NCBI RefSeq assembly: GCF_007991455.1
Contig: NZ_BJYJ01000018.1
Location: 1 to 64,000 of the forward strand
Source of the DNA: Chryseobacterium hagamense
GTDB lineage: Bacteria; Bacteroidota; Bacteroidia; Flavobacteriales; Weeksellaceae
DNA length: 64,000 bases
Reading direction: 5' to 3'
Below, piece after piece: positions 51,388 through 62,402 of this stretch. The position numbers and the translations under genes were made by a program. Every line of letters begins with the position of its first letter. Position 1 is the stretch's first letter. Below the pieces are notes generated by a model. That model was not told the origin of the DNA. It made no database searches and was given only the letters and a program-made list of their open reading frames with translations.

Positions 51388-51750
51388 AACGTAAACGCGA
51401 AGTAGAATTCGGATAAAAAGGCTGGAAGAGGAATGCCGGATGCCGGAAGTTTCTTCTGTCAAAAAAAGGATCAAAGTTGATCAAACCGCATATTTATTAG
51501 TCTATCAAAAAGTCATTCTGTCTAAAATCCTGAATAAAACCGCCTTAATTTTATTTTAATTAAATAAGAGACTGGATATAAATTGAAAGCAATCAAATTG
51601 GTATGGTCTTAAAGTCCTGAAAGAAGGGCTTATTACAGGATACGATAAAATCCTAACGGAAATTTGACTGGTTAATTTATCCTACGAAGAATTTTTTGAA
51701 TTGATTAAATATCTGACTGTAAGTTGAATAAATTCGAATTCACGTAAAAT
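51384..51750 (+). repeat. Intergenic TIR element, copy c
   Basis: A 367-bp non-coding element with inverted ends: left ATTTTAACGTAAACGCGAA, right (reverse complement) ATTTTACGTGAATTCGAA. It shares the GGCTGGAAGAGGAATGCCGG block and a CTTATTACAGGATACGATAA-type block with copies a and b. It sits exactly between the NIL-gene terminator and the murA terminator. Its left end merges with the T-run of one and its right end with that of the other. Confidence 0.7.
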
Positions 51751-51753
51751 AAA

Positions 51754-51776
51754 AAAACCGCCTTAAAGGCGGTTTT
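51754..51776 (-). terminator. Terminator of murA operon
   Basis: An 11-bp stem AAAACCGCCTT/AAGGCGGTTTT around a single central base (effective loop about TTAAA). On the minus strand it is followed by seven T. Confidence 0.85.
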
Positions 51777-51794
51777 AAGTATAATCAGATATCA

Positions 51795-53102
51795 TCAGAT
51801 TCTTTCAATATCGGCACCGATGGCTTTCAGTCGGCCATCAATATTTTCATATCCTCTGTCGATCTGTTCGATGTTGTGGATAATGGATTTTCCTTCGGCG
51901 GAAAGGGCGGCGATCAGAAGGGCATTTCCTGCTCTGATGTCCGGGGAAACCATCGTGGTACCTCTTAGCGGGGTTTCCTGGTTTAATCCGATTACGGTTG
52001 CCCGGTGCGGGTCGCAAAGAATGATCTGTGCCCCCATATCAATCAGTTTATCTACAAAGAACAGTCTTGACTCAAACATTTTCTGATGAATGAGAAGGCT
52101 GCCTCTGGCCTGGGTAGCAACAACCAGGATGATCGACAGCAGGTCCGGTGTAAATCCCGGCCACGGGGCATCAGAGATCGTGAGGATAGATCCGTCAATA
52201 AACTTCTGGATTTTATAATGTTCCTGGGCAGGAATAAAAATGTCATCATTACTTTGTTCAAGCTCAATTCCAAGTTTTCTGAAAGTATTCGGAATAACAC
52301 CCAGCTGGTTCCAGTTCACATTTTTAATGGTGATTTCAGATTTGGTCATGGCGGCAAGACCGATCCACGATCCGATCTCCACCATGTCAGGAAGCATGGT
52401 ATGTTCGGTTCCGTGCAGGTAGTCTACTCCTTCAACGGTCAGCAGATTAGATCCGATCCCGGTGATGTTGGCTCCCATACGGTTCAGCATTTTACAAAGC
52501 TGCTGAAGATAAGGTTCGCATGCGGCGTTGTAAATCCTTGTTTTTCCTTTGGCCAGGGCAGCTGCCATTACAATATTGGCCGTTCCCGTTACGGAAGCTT
52601 CTTCCAGAAGAATGAATTTCCCGTTCAGCTCTTTGGCCTTTAACGAATAAAAATATTCTTCTTCATCATAATGAAATTCCGCACCAAGCTCTACAAGGCC
52701 CTGGAAATGGGTATCCAGTCGTCGCCTTCCGATTTTGTCACCTCCCGGAGTCGGCATATAGGCTTCGCCGTATCTTGCCAGCATCGGGCCCATCAGCATG
52801 ATAGATCCTCTCAGTTTGGCTCCGTCTTTTTTAAATTCGCTGGATTTGATGTAATCAAAATTTACCTTGTCGGCTTTGAAAGTATAATCGCCGTGCGCAT
52901 TCTTCGTAACCTTTACTCCGAAGTCGCCCAAAATCTCAATTAATCGATTAACGTCGTGGATATCGGGAATATTTTTAATCCTTACTTCCTCATCAGTCAA
53001 TAAAACGGCACACAGAATCTGGAGGGCTTCATTTTTTGCCCCTTGTGGAGTAATTTCACCTTGCAGTCTTTTTCCTCCTCGTATCTGAAATGTTCCACTC
53101 AT
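51795..53102 (-). CDS. murA: UDP-N-acetylglucosamine 1-carboxyvinyltransferase (Asp variant)
   Basis: MurA transfers enolpyruvate from PEP to UDP-GlcNAc, the first committed step of peptidoglycan synthesis. The 435-residue protein has GAKNEAL (catalytic Lys, residue 23), PGGDKIG in the mobile loop (about 119-125), and PGFTPDL (Asp, about 300). In most MurA the loop reads PGGC, with Cys115 (E. coli) as the fosfomycin target. Here residue 122 is Asp (codon GAC at 52737-52739), a form found in naturally fosfomycin-resistant lineages. Second gene after DUF4290, 2 bp apart. Confidence 0.95.
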   Translation of the reverse strand: MSGTFQIRGGKRLQGEITPQGAKNEALQILCAVLLTDEEVRIKNIPDIHDVNRLIEILGDFGVKVTKNAHGDYTFKADKVNFDYIKSSEFKKDGAKLRGSIMLMGPMLARYGEAYMPTPGGDKIGRRRLDTHFQGLVELGAEFHYDEEEYFYSLKAKELNGKFILLEEASVTGTANIVMAAALAKGKTRIYNAACEPYLQQLCKMLNRMGANITGIGSNLLTVEGVDYLHGTEHTMLPDMVEIGSWIGLAAMTKSEITIKNVNWNQLGVIPNTFRKLGIELEQSNDDIFIPAQEHYKIQKFIDGSILTISDAPWPGFTPDLLSIILVVATQARGSLLIHQKMFESRLFFVDKLIDMGAQIILCDPHRATVIGLNQETPLRGTTMVSPDIRAGNALLIAALSAEGKSIIHNIEQIDRGYENIDGRLKAIGADIERI

Positions 53103-53104
53103 GC

Positions 53105-53782
53105 TTACTTTCTGTTTTTATTATGATTGTTATTGTTGTTATTGTGTCGTCTCTTGTTGTTCTGGTTGTTCCGGTTGTTGTTCTGGTTGTTCCGGTTGTT
53201 GTTTTGGTTATTCCGGTTGTTGTTATTCGTGGTATAGTAGATCTTACTTTTTTCAAGCGTATCGATTCCGGTAAGGTCCAGCCTGTTTTCCGAAAGTTCC
53301 TTCAGATGGCGGAAAATCACATCATCCGTTACATGTTCCTTATTATATACATTATAGGATTTCTTCATATTGTTGGCAATTACCTCGATCAGGGCTTCTT
53401 TTTCATCTCCCTGCTCAAGTTCGATTGCTTTTTCAATCAGTTGAAGAATACTTTTTCCGTAAAATTTAAAATCACCCTGCAGTTTGGGATATTCCATTTT
53501 TTTCGGCTTTTCCTCAAGCTCTTCCTTGGTAGGAAAAGGGTAGGGAGCATCCACATCAAGGTTATGATCGGCTAAAATATACAGATGGTCCCAAAGTTTA
53601 TGTTTATAATTTTCTTCGTCTCGCAGCTGAGGGTTTCTCTGACCCATAAAATCAATGATTGCCATTGCCATTTCGTTTCTTTCCTCTCTTGAAGGAATCT
53701 CTTTGCAACGTTCAACCAACTGTTGTATAATTCTGCCATATTCCGGCAAATGAAGCTGAGTTTTTTGGGTATTGTATTCCAT
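53105..53782 (-). CDS. DUF4290 protein with C-terminal Asn-rich repeats
   Basis: A 225-residue Bacteroidota protein. The first 190 residues are the conserved DUF4290 region (MEYNTQKTQLHLPEYGRIIQ start, EIPSREERNEMAMAI). The last 35 are an Asn/Arg/Gln-rich low-complexity tail with a seven-residue NRNNQNN unit in about three copies. Start at MEYNTQ is preferred over an ATG three codons earlier. It precedes murA by 2 bp, so it is co-transcribed with it, an arrangement that recurs in Bacteroidota. Function unknown. Confidence 0.85.
   Translation of the reverse strand: MEYNTQKTQLHLPEYGRIIQQLVERCKEIPSREERNEMAMAIIDFMGQRNPQLRDEENYKHKLWDHLYILADHNLDVDAPYPFPTKEELEEKPKKMEYPKLQGDFKFYGKSILQLIEKAIELEQGDEKEALIEVIANNMKKSYNVYNKEHVTDDVIFRHLKELSENRLDLTGIDTLEKSKIYYTTNNNNRNNQNNNRNNQNNNRNNQNNKRRHNNNNNNHNKNRK
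53154..53225. repeat. 21-bp tandem repeats in the DUF4290 gene
   Basis: About three to four copies of a 21-bp unit (TGTTGTTCTGGTTGTTCCGG and one more base), in frame with the gene and encoding NRNNQNN on the minus strand. The last copy is diverged. Copy number may vary between strains. Confidence 0.7.
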
Positions 53783-53974
53783 AGTCTGCAAATATATGGA
53801 TTAATAGAAAAATTGTGCTGAAAATCTTAAAAGTTTATGATTTTTTAATGAATCTTTTCCGGTGGCATTTACCATGGGTTTCATAGCAATACCAAAAAAT
53901 ATTTCTCTGATGATGGAATTTATATCAATAAAAATGTAAATTAGTTAACACATTAATAATTAAAATTTTATCCT

Positions 53975-55408
53975 ATGAAAAAAATACCTTACCTGCTTTC
54001 AGTACTTGGGCTGGTGCTGATTCATTCCTGCCGGACCAGTGACGAGATGGTTGCCGGGGATCAAAAAGACCCGGGTGTTCATGATCAGATTGTAAATGTT
54101 ACCCATCACGACGGGCGTCCTTTCAGTACAGGATCTTCTTCCTCTACAGGAAAATTCGTTGCGGGGCAGGGCGGGAGCGTGCTGATGCAGGGTTTCTACT
54201 GGGATGTTCCGGATGGCGGCAACTGGTGGAATACCGTTAAAGGAAAACTCACCGACTGGTCGAACGCGGGAATCGGTGCCGTCTGGCTTCCTCCGGCTTC
54301 CAAAGCACAGAACGGTGCCTATTCCATGGGATATGACCCGACGGACTATTACGATTTCGGAAATTATAACCAGAACGGAAGTATCGAGACCCGTTTCGGA
54401 TCCAGAGCAGAACTTGAGGCGCTGATTACCAAGGCCCATGCGGAAAATATGCAGGTGTATGCCGATATCGTGATTAACCACAACAGCGGCGGACAGTCGG
54501 AATACAATCCGTACGTCGGTTCCAATACCTGGACCAATTTTTCAGGAGTCGCTTCAGGGAAATTTCAGAGAAGCTACAATGATTTCTATAAAAATGCTTA
54601 CGGGAATAATGACGAAGGGGCCTTCGGAGGCTTTCCCGATTTATGCCACGCCAACCCGTATGTGCAGGACTGGCTGTGGGGCAGGGACGATTCTGTAGGC
54701 AAGTATTATAAGAACGTAATGAAATTTGACGGCTGGCGGTTCGATTATGTTAAAGGCTTCGGCGCCTGGGTCGTCAACAGCTGGAATTCCGGTGTCGGCG
54801 GCTTTTCAGTCGGAGAATTATGGGATTCCAACGTCAATACCCTGGAATCCTGGGCAAACAACGCCAACAGTTCGGTATTCGATTTTGCAGCCTATTATAA
54901 AATGGATGAAGCCTTTGATAACGGAAACCTTAATGTCCTGAACGATGATATGATGTGGAAAAGAAACCCTTTTAAAGCGGTAACTTTTGTTGCCAACCAT
55001 GATACGGATATCATTTATAACAAAATGCCGGCGTATGCTTACATTCTGACCCACGAAGGGTATCCTACCATTTTCTACAGGGATTATGAAGAATGGCTGA
55101 ATAAAGAAAGGCTGAACAACCTCATCTGGATTCACAACAACAAAGCTACGGGAACGACTTCGATTTTATACACCGATAATGATGAATACATTGCCCGGAG
55201 AAACGGCTATAACGGGAATCCGGGTCTGATAGTCTACATCAACAGCTCTTCCAGCTGGCAGGAACGATGGATTCAGACCAACTGGACCAGCCAGCAGATC
55301 AAAGATTTTACCGGAAATTCCTCGTGGTATCCAACGACGCAGGGCGACAAATGGGTGAAAATCCAATGCCCGCCCAATTCCTATTCGATCTGGTCTTTAA
55401 ACCAGTAA
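53975..55408 (+). CDS. Alpha-amylase lipoprotein (GH13)
   Basis: A 477-residue glycoside hydrolase. A lipoprotein signal (lipobox LIHSC, Cys19) is followed by a charged CRTSDE start, which suits outer-membrane surface lipoproteins in this phylum (inference). The (beta/alpha)8 motifs are intact: YADIVINHN (region I, about 163-171), GWRFDYVKG with the nucleophile Asp (region II, about 250-258), VGELWD with acid/base Glu (region III, about 279-284) and FVANHDTD (region IV, about 337-344). It probably cleaves alpha-1,4-glucans. There is no SusC/SusD neighbour, so it is not in a polysaccharide utilisation locus here. Confidence 0.93.
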   Translation: MKKIPYLLSVLGLVLIHSCRTSDEMVAGDQKDPGVHDQIVNVTHHDGRPFSTGSSSSTGKFVAGQGGSVLMQGFYWDVPDGGNWWNTVKGKLTDWSNAGIGAVWLPPASKAQNGAYSMGYDPTDYYDFGNYNQNGSIETRFGSRAELEALITKAHAENMQVYADIVINHNSGGQSEYNPYVGSNTWTNFSGVASGKFQRSYNDFYKNAYGNNDEGAFGGFPDLCHANPYVQDWLWGRDDSVGKYYKNVMKFDGWRFDYVKGFGAWVVNSWNSGVGGFSVGELWDSNVNTLESWANNANSSVFDFAAYYKMDEAFDNGNLNVLNDDMMWKRNPFKAVTFVANHDTDIIYNKMPAYAYILTHEGYPTIFYRDYEEWLNKERLNNLIWIHNNKATGTTSILYTDNDEYIARRNGYNGNPGLIVYINSSSSWQERWIQTNWTSQQIKDFTGNSSWYPTTQGDKWVKIQCPPNSYSIWSLNQ

Positions 55409-55425
55409 TTGGTATCCAATCATAA

Positions 55426-55462
55426 AAACAGAAGACTGCTTTCAAAGAGCAGTCTTCTGTTT
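55426..55462 (+). terminator. Hairpin after the amylase gene
   Basis: A 15-bp perfect stem AAACAGAAGACTGCT/AGCAGTCTTCTGTTT with a 7-nt loop. The tail has only three T, so it may work as a terminator or protect the 3' end. Confidence 0.75.
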
Positions 55463-55547
55463 ACTTGATAATATATTGTCTGATTTTTAAAATGATAAGC
55501 CATAATATTGGAAAAGCTTCCTGTTGTTATCTTCCCGCTTCCCACCA

Positions 55548-55961
55548 TTAAACCTGTATAAACTTTTTCCGTTCTTCAGGAGTCGGCAGGTAGCATTTCT
55601 GGTTTGCCAGTTTCATCCTGTTTTCCGAAACTTTATCATAAATCTTATCACTGAGAAATTTCGGAATGATTTTTCCAATGGCTGAAAGCTTGTAAATTCC
55701 GCCTAAAAGATTGGCTATTTTCAGAACGGCCGCGGATTTTTCCAGATAATATTGGTTCGGTTTCCAGAGATACATGGTGTTGAAAACCTTCGTATCCAGA
55801 CCTCTCTCAGATAAAAATTCCTGTCCGAAATCCGACTGAAGGGAAGCAAACCTGAACTGGTCTTTCTTATCCCTTTCCAGAATCCACTGTACCCAGAAAT
55901 TGCAGACTCCACAGTCTCCGTCGAAAAATACAATATGCTTATCCTGCCAGTTCCCTTCCAT
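55548..55961 (-). CDS. DCC-family thiol-disulfide oxidoreductase-like protein
   Basis: A 137-residue DUF393 protein named for its DCC motif, here FFDGDCGVCNFWVQWI (about residues 13-28), with the C-x2-C redox-like pair. The family is thought to be a divergent thioredoxin-like fold; activity unproven. It follows the haem-binding protein gene by 10 bp on the same strand, so the two probably form an operon with redox or stress roles. Confidence 0.87.
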   Translation of the reverse strand: MEGNWQDKHIVFFDGDCGVCNFWVQWILERDKKDQFRFASLQSDFGQEFLSERGLDTKVFNTMYLWKPNQYYLEKSAAVLKIANLLGGIYKLSAIGKIIPKFLSDKIYDKVSENRMKLANQKCYLPTPEERKKFIQV

Positions 55962-55971
55962 ATCTTTATTT

Positions 55972-56433
55972 TTAAAGCGCCATTTTTCGCTCTGTTTCCT
56001 GTTTTTCCCGTTTAAAATAATCCGTCAGGATCTTTCTTTGTTCATCAGTCAGCTTGGCATCCTGATGGCCGATAAAATAAGATGGCAGAGGCATTTCTTT
56101 TTTCTCCACCATTTCTATACATTCCTGCAATTTATGTGCCTGTCTTTTTGGTTCATAGACAGCAAAAGTGGAGAAATTGAGTTCTTTACGTCCTTCATCA
56201 ATATGGTTTTTTAAGATCCACGAAGAAGGAGCGATGTTGGAATACCATGGATAACGCGTTTCGTTGGAGTGGCAGTCGTAGCAGGAACGGTTCAGGATTG
56301 AAGCAACTTCGGGCGGGGTATTTTTAATTTTAATAAAATCCATCCCCGGAGTAGGGGCAGGATTGGTTTTATCGATCGGAAAAAACTGGATGATAATAAA
56401 TGCTACAAGAATAACGAGTAATACTTTTTTCAT
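55972..56433 (-). CDS. Haem-binding domain protein (c-type)
   Basis: A 153-residue exported protein with an N-terminal membrane anchor (about residues 3-17) and a single CYDCH haem-attachment motif (C-x2-C-H, about 52-56). The sequence RYPWYSNIAPSSW follows it, the signature of the small haem-binding domain in Bacteroidota. It most likely carries one covalently bound haem at the periplasmic face and may bind oxygen or act as an electron carrier. First gene of a two-gene operon with the DCC protein. Confidence 0.85.
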   Translation of the reverse strand: MKKVLLVILVAFIIIQFFPIDKTNPAPTPGMDFIKIKNTPPEVASILNRSCYDCHSNETRYPWYSNIAPSSWILKNHIDEGRKELNFSTFAVYEPKRQAHKLQECIEMVEKKEMPLPSYFIGHQDAKLTDEQRKILTDYFKREKQETERKMAL

Positions 56434-59158
<2,725 letters not shown>

Positions 59159-59184
59159 TTTTATAAATAGTGTTTTAAGTGATG

Positions 59185-59211
59185 AAGGCAGCCTTTGGGT
59201 TGCCTTTTTTT
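59185..59211 (+). terminator. katG terminator
   Basis: A 9-bp stem with one G-U pair (59185-59193 with 59198-59206) followed by seven T, 27 bp after the stop. Confidence 0.8.
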
Positions 59212-59289
59212 GTTTTCCTTATGGCTTTCCGTATTTTTCAGAACTATTTCCGTTCTAGTTTTGCCGTCTCATTAATATAAAATTTGATT

Positions 59290-59493
59290 ATGAAAAAATT
59301 AGTTTGGTTTGCTTTAGCAGCATTGACTGTTAATTCCTGTAAAGAAACAGGAGGTGGGGACGACAACAGTCCGGAATATTGTAAGTATAATGGACATCAG
59401 CTTTATGTAGGTGAAAAAGGAGGCTGCTATTATTTATCTTCCGGAGGCAATAAAGAATATGTAGATAAAAAATATTGTGCAAGCTGTAATTAA
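59290..59493 (+). CDS. Small Cys-rich lipoprotein
   Basis: A 67-residue protein with a lipoprotein signal (lipobox TVNSC, Cys17), an acidic linker (GGGDDN) and a compact 40-residue domain with four more Cys: PEYC, KGGCYY and YCASC. They could make two disulfides. The ATG at 59290 is used, since an in-frame TTG two codons earlier adds nothing. A -7-like box TAGTTTTG lies at 59256-59263. Function unknown. The gene is convergent with tRNA-Gln, with a shared hairpin between. Confidence 0.65.
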   Translation: MKKLVWFALAALTVNSCKETGGGDDNSPEYCKYNGHQLYVGEKGGCYYLSSGGNKEYVDKKYCASCN

Positions 59494-59494
59494 A

Positions 59495-59520
59495 AAAGCC
59501 ATCCTTTTCAGGATGGCTTT
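59495..59520 (-). terminator. Terminator of tRNA-Gln
   Basis: A 10-bp perfect stem AAAGCCATCC/GGATGGCTTT with a 6-nt loop. On the minus strand T follows it, so it mainly serves tRNA-Gln; on the plus strand it lies at the stop of the lipoprotein gene. Confidence 0.8.
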
Positions 59521-59522
59521 CG

Positions 59523-59593
59523 TAGACCCACAGGGATTCGAACCCCAGATGACTGAACCAAAATCAGTAGTGTTACCGCTACACCATGGGTCT
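59523..59593 (-). tRNA. tRNA-Gln (UUG)
   Basis: On the minus strand a 71-nt cloverleaf: acceptor AGACCCA/TGGGTCT, D arm, anticodon stem ACTGA/TCAGT with loop TTTTGGT (anticodon UUG, Gln), T arm with TTCGAAT. CCA is not encoded. Followed by a terminator at 59495-59520. Confidence 0.94.
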
Positions 59594-59904
59594 GTGTTTC
59601 TGTACCGCGAAATTAGAAAAATTATTTCAAAAATAAAAACGATACACCAAGATTAATTGATGAAAAATTACACGTAAAGCTTTTATTTATTGATAGTCAA
59701 AGAATTAATTTTGTGATATTTTACCGATGCAAATTTCCAGGGGCTTGAAATTTGAATTGGTCTCCGAAAGGCAGGTTTGCCGGCAGGATCATTTGAATGA
59801 AATAAAAATCCTATCTTTGCAAAAAAAATTGGGCTCCAAAAGTTGGAGTAACCCATTGATAATCTTGTCCTGAGCTTTGTCGAAGGATTATTAAACATTT
59901 TTTT
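59594..59904. other. Gap upstream of der: promoter, leader hairpin and short repeat
   Basis: It holds TATCTTTG (59812-59819, der -7 box), a hairpin in the der leader (about 59830-59856: CTCCAA-AAG-TTGGAG with outer GGG/CCC), and a 20-bp imperfect palindrome TCCTGAGCTTTGTCGAAGGA (59868-59887), a short repeat found in many genomes. No gene is seen. Confidence 0.55.
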
Positions 59905-61215
59905 ATGTCGAATATTGTTGCAATCGTTGGGCGTCCCAACGTAGGAAAATCCACTTTGTTTAACCGTCTGCTGGAGAGGAGAGAAGCCATCGTCGATTCT
60001 ACGGCAGGGGTAACCCGTGACCGTCACTACGGGAAATCCGACTGGAACGGGGTTGATTTTACGGTTATCGATACCGGAGGATATGATGTGAACAATGATG
60101 ATGTGTTCCAGGGGGAAATTTCAAAACAGGTGCAGCTGGCAGTGGATGAAGCAACGTCCATTATCTTCATGCTGAATGTGGAAGAAGGCCTAACCGATAC
60201 CGATTACGAAATCTATGAGATGCTCAGAAGATCGAACAAGCCGGTTTACATCGTAGTAAACAAGGTGGATTCATCCAAAGAAGAACTTGCTGCTACCGAA
60301 TTCTACCAGCTGGGCATTGAGAAATACTATACTTTATCTTCCGCTACCGGTTCGGGAACTGGTGATCTGTTGGATGACATTGTAAAAGATTTTCCGACTA
60401 CGGAATACAAAGATCCGTTTGAAGGATTACCGAAAATTACCATCGCCGGACGTCCGAACGTAGGGAAGTCTACCATGACCAATGCCTTACTTGATGCCGA
60501 CCGGAATATCGTAACCGATGTGGCAGGAACCACCCGGGACAGTATCCAGACGCTATACAACAAATTCGGACACGAATTCGTACTGGTAGATACTGCCGGA
60601 ATGAGAAGAAAATCAAAAGTTTCCGAGGATCTGGAATTTTATTCCGTGATGCGTTCCATCCGTTCCATCGAATTTTCCGATGTGGTCGTTATTATGGTGG
60701 ATGCTACTTTAGGCTGGGAATCCCAGGATATGAATATTTTCGGACTGGCACAGAAAAACAGAAAAGGGATCGTTATTGTGGTCAACAAATGGGATCTGGT
60801 AGAAAACAAGCAGACCAACACCACCCGGGATTTTGAAAAATCCATCAGGGATAAAATCGGACAGTTCAGTGATATTCCGATTCTCTTTGTATCGGCACTG
60901 ACGAAGCAGAGAATTTTAAAAGTGGTGGAAACCGCCATGGTCGTATACGAAGACCGTAAAAAGAAAATCAAGACTTCAAAACTGAATGAAGTCATGCTGC
61001 CGATCTTTGAAGGAACGCCGCCGCCGGCCAATAAAGGAAAGTATATCAAAGTTAAATATTGTGTACAGCTTCCGACGCCGTCGCCGCAGTTCGTGTTCTT
61101 CTGTAACCTGCCGCAGTATGTGAAAGAACCGTACAAAAGATTTACCGAAAATCAGCTCAGAAAAGAATTCGGATTTACCGGAGTTCCGATCGAAGTGTAT
61201 TTCAGACAGAAATAA
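59905..61215 (+). CDS. der: Ribosome biogenesis GTPase Der
   Basis: A 436-residue double GTPase needed for 50S assembly. First G domain: GRPNVGKSTLFNRL (residues 9-22) with DTGG and NKVD; second: GRPNVGKSTMTNALL (about 183-197) with DTAGMRRKS and NKWDLV. A KH-like C-terminal domain follows (KVKYCVQLPTPSPQFVFFC, about 378-396). Start at MSNIVAI is unambiguous. The next gene, a phosphopantetheinyl transferase, begins 8 bp downstream, so they share a transcript. Confidence 0.96.
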   Translation: MSNIVAIVGRPNVGKSTLFNRLLERREAIVDSTAGVTRDRHYGKSDWNGVDFTVIDTGGYDVNNDDVFQGEISKQVQLAVDEATSIIFMLNVEEGLTDTDYEIYEMLRRSNKPVYIVVNKVDSSKEELAATEFYQLGIEKYYTLSSATGSGTGDLLDDIVKDFPTTEYKDPFEGLPKITIAGRPNVGKSTMTNALLDADRNIVTDVAGTTRDSIQTLYNKFGHEFVLVDTAGMRRKSKVSEDLEFYSVMRSIRSIEFSDVVVIMVDATLGWESQDMNIFGLAQKNRKGIVIVVNKWDLVENKQTNTTRDFEKSIRDKIGQFSDIPILFVSALTKQRILKVVETAMVVYEDRKKKIKTSKLNEVMLPIFEGTPPPANKGKYIKVKYCVQLPTPSPQFVFFCNLPQYVKEPYKRFTENQLRKEFGFTGVPIEVYFRQK

Positions 61216-61223
61216 AAACCGTT

Positions 61224-61865
61224 ATGGAAGTTTGGGCAGGCTACAGTTTTCTTCATCAGACCGACGAACAACAACTGGAAAAACAGTTTGCCCGGCTTCC
61301 CGCCCACATCACAGAGCCGGTTTACAGATACAAAATTCCTGTTGACCGGACAGGGAGGATGATCTCCAGAATGTTATTAGAGACCCTGATAAAGAAATAT
61401 TTTCCTTATCAGGGTTTTTCATGGGATGATTACCGCAAAGAAGCTTCATCAAAGCCTTATTTTGAAGGATCGGATATTCGCTTCAGCAGCGCGCATCATG
61501 AAGAAATGAGTATTGTTTGTATAACTGCCGGAAAAACCTGCGGAATCGATTCTGAGGTTTTAAAACCCATTGATCCGTATCTGTATTCCGACTTTCTGCA
61601 TGCAGAAGAAAAAGGTTTCATTACCGGCCGGAAAGATCCTGTACAATCGTTCTACGACATCTGGACCCGCAAAGAAGCGGTACTGAAAGCTTCAGGCCTG
61701 GGAATACGATGTGAACTGAACTCGATCGATGCCCATGCTGATACGGTTACCGTTAATAATCATTCATATTATACAAAACCGGTCTTTTTACCGGGAAAGA
61801 TGGTCACGCATATAGCTGCTCCTGAAATTATTGACCAATTGTACCTTGAAGAAATCCGGTTCTGA
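61224..61865 (+). CDS. 4'-Phosphopantetheinyl transferase (Sfp-type)
   Basis: A 213-residue enzyme that moves the phosphopantetheine arm of CoA onto carrier proteins. Family blocks: RMISRMLLETLIKKY, KPYFEGSDIRFSSAHHEE (about 74-91), CGIDSEVLKPI (magnesium Asp and Glu, about 109-119) and YDIWTRKEAVLKASGLGI (about 142-159). The Sfp class usually serves peptide or polyketide synthetases. A Pls-type synthetase gene begins about 500 bp further on, on the other strand, and is a plausible client. Acyl carrier protein from fatty-acid synthesis is the alternative. Confidence 0.88.
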   Translation: MEVWAGYSFLHQTDEQQLEKQFARLPAHITEPVYRYKIPVDRTGRMISRMLLETLIKKYFPYQGFSWDDYRKEASSKPYFEGSDIRFSSAHHEEMSIVCITAGKTCGIDSEVLKPIDPYLYSDFLHAEEKGFITGRKDPVQSFYDIWTRKEAVLKASGLGIRCELNSIDAHADTVTVNNHSYYTKPVFLPGKMVTHIAAPEIIDQLYLEEIRF

Positions 61866-61866
61866 T

Positions 61867-62349
61867 TCAGAGCCACTTTTCATACATCAGCCGGACCGGG
61901 GCATATCCCTGTTTCGCAAGCCAGCTTTGCATTGGATGATTGTTGCATAAGGTAAAACGGTAAATCCGCCGGATGTTATCATCTTTATAAGCAGCTTCAA
62001 AAGTTTCGTTCAGAGCCGCATAAATTCCCTTTTTACGGTATTCCGGCTTTACATAACCTTCGGAAATATAGAGATCATCGGCGTCACCCAGCTCAAAATT
62101 GCTGTCGTCCTTTTCATCGATATATCCGAAAATAAAACCGATGGCCCGGCCTTCCGTCTCTGCAATCAGGAAAGTACCCTTATTTTCTTCCTCGCATTCA
62201 ATCATAAAGCGGAGGTAATTTTCGCGGATCACCGGCCAGTCGGCGGTATGCTTATTCATTTTCTTTTCCGACAGGTGCAATTCACCCGCCAGCTCATCCG
62301 CAACAAGAAGGTTTTCTTTAATGCTGATCTTCCGGATCGTATATTCCAT
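61867..62349 (-). CDS. GNAT-family N-acetyltransferase
   Basis: A 160-residue GCN5-like acetyltransferase. The acetyl-CoA motif A is in DLYISEGYVKPEYRKKGIYAAL (about 111-132, by position) with R-x2-G-x-Y in place of the usual R-x2-G-x-G. The C-terminal HPMQSWLAKQGYAPVRLMYEK is typical. Substrate unknown. It is convergent with the phosphopantetheinyl transferase (1 bp between stops) and 53 bp downstream of the Pls-type gene on the same strand, so it may be part of that transcript. Confidence 0.85.
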   Translation of the reverse strand: MEYTIRKISIKENLLVADELAGELHLSEKKMNKHTADWPVIRENYLRFMIECEEENKGTFLIAETEGRAIGFIFGYIDEKDDSNFELGDADDLYISEGYVKPEYRKKGIYAALNETFEAAYKDDNIRRIYRFTLCNNHPMQSWLAKQGYAPVRLMYEKWL

Positions 62350-62402
62350 CAGTTATATTTAAATTGTTAAACCATTAATTATTATTTATAACTCATTATA
62401 AC

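Noticed and set aside
53154-53225. Possible CRISPR-like repeat array
   Set aside because: Units are contiguous 21-bp copies without unique spacers, are in frame within a gene, and no cas gene is near.
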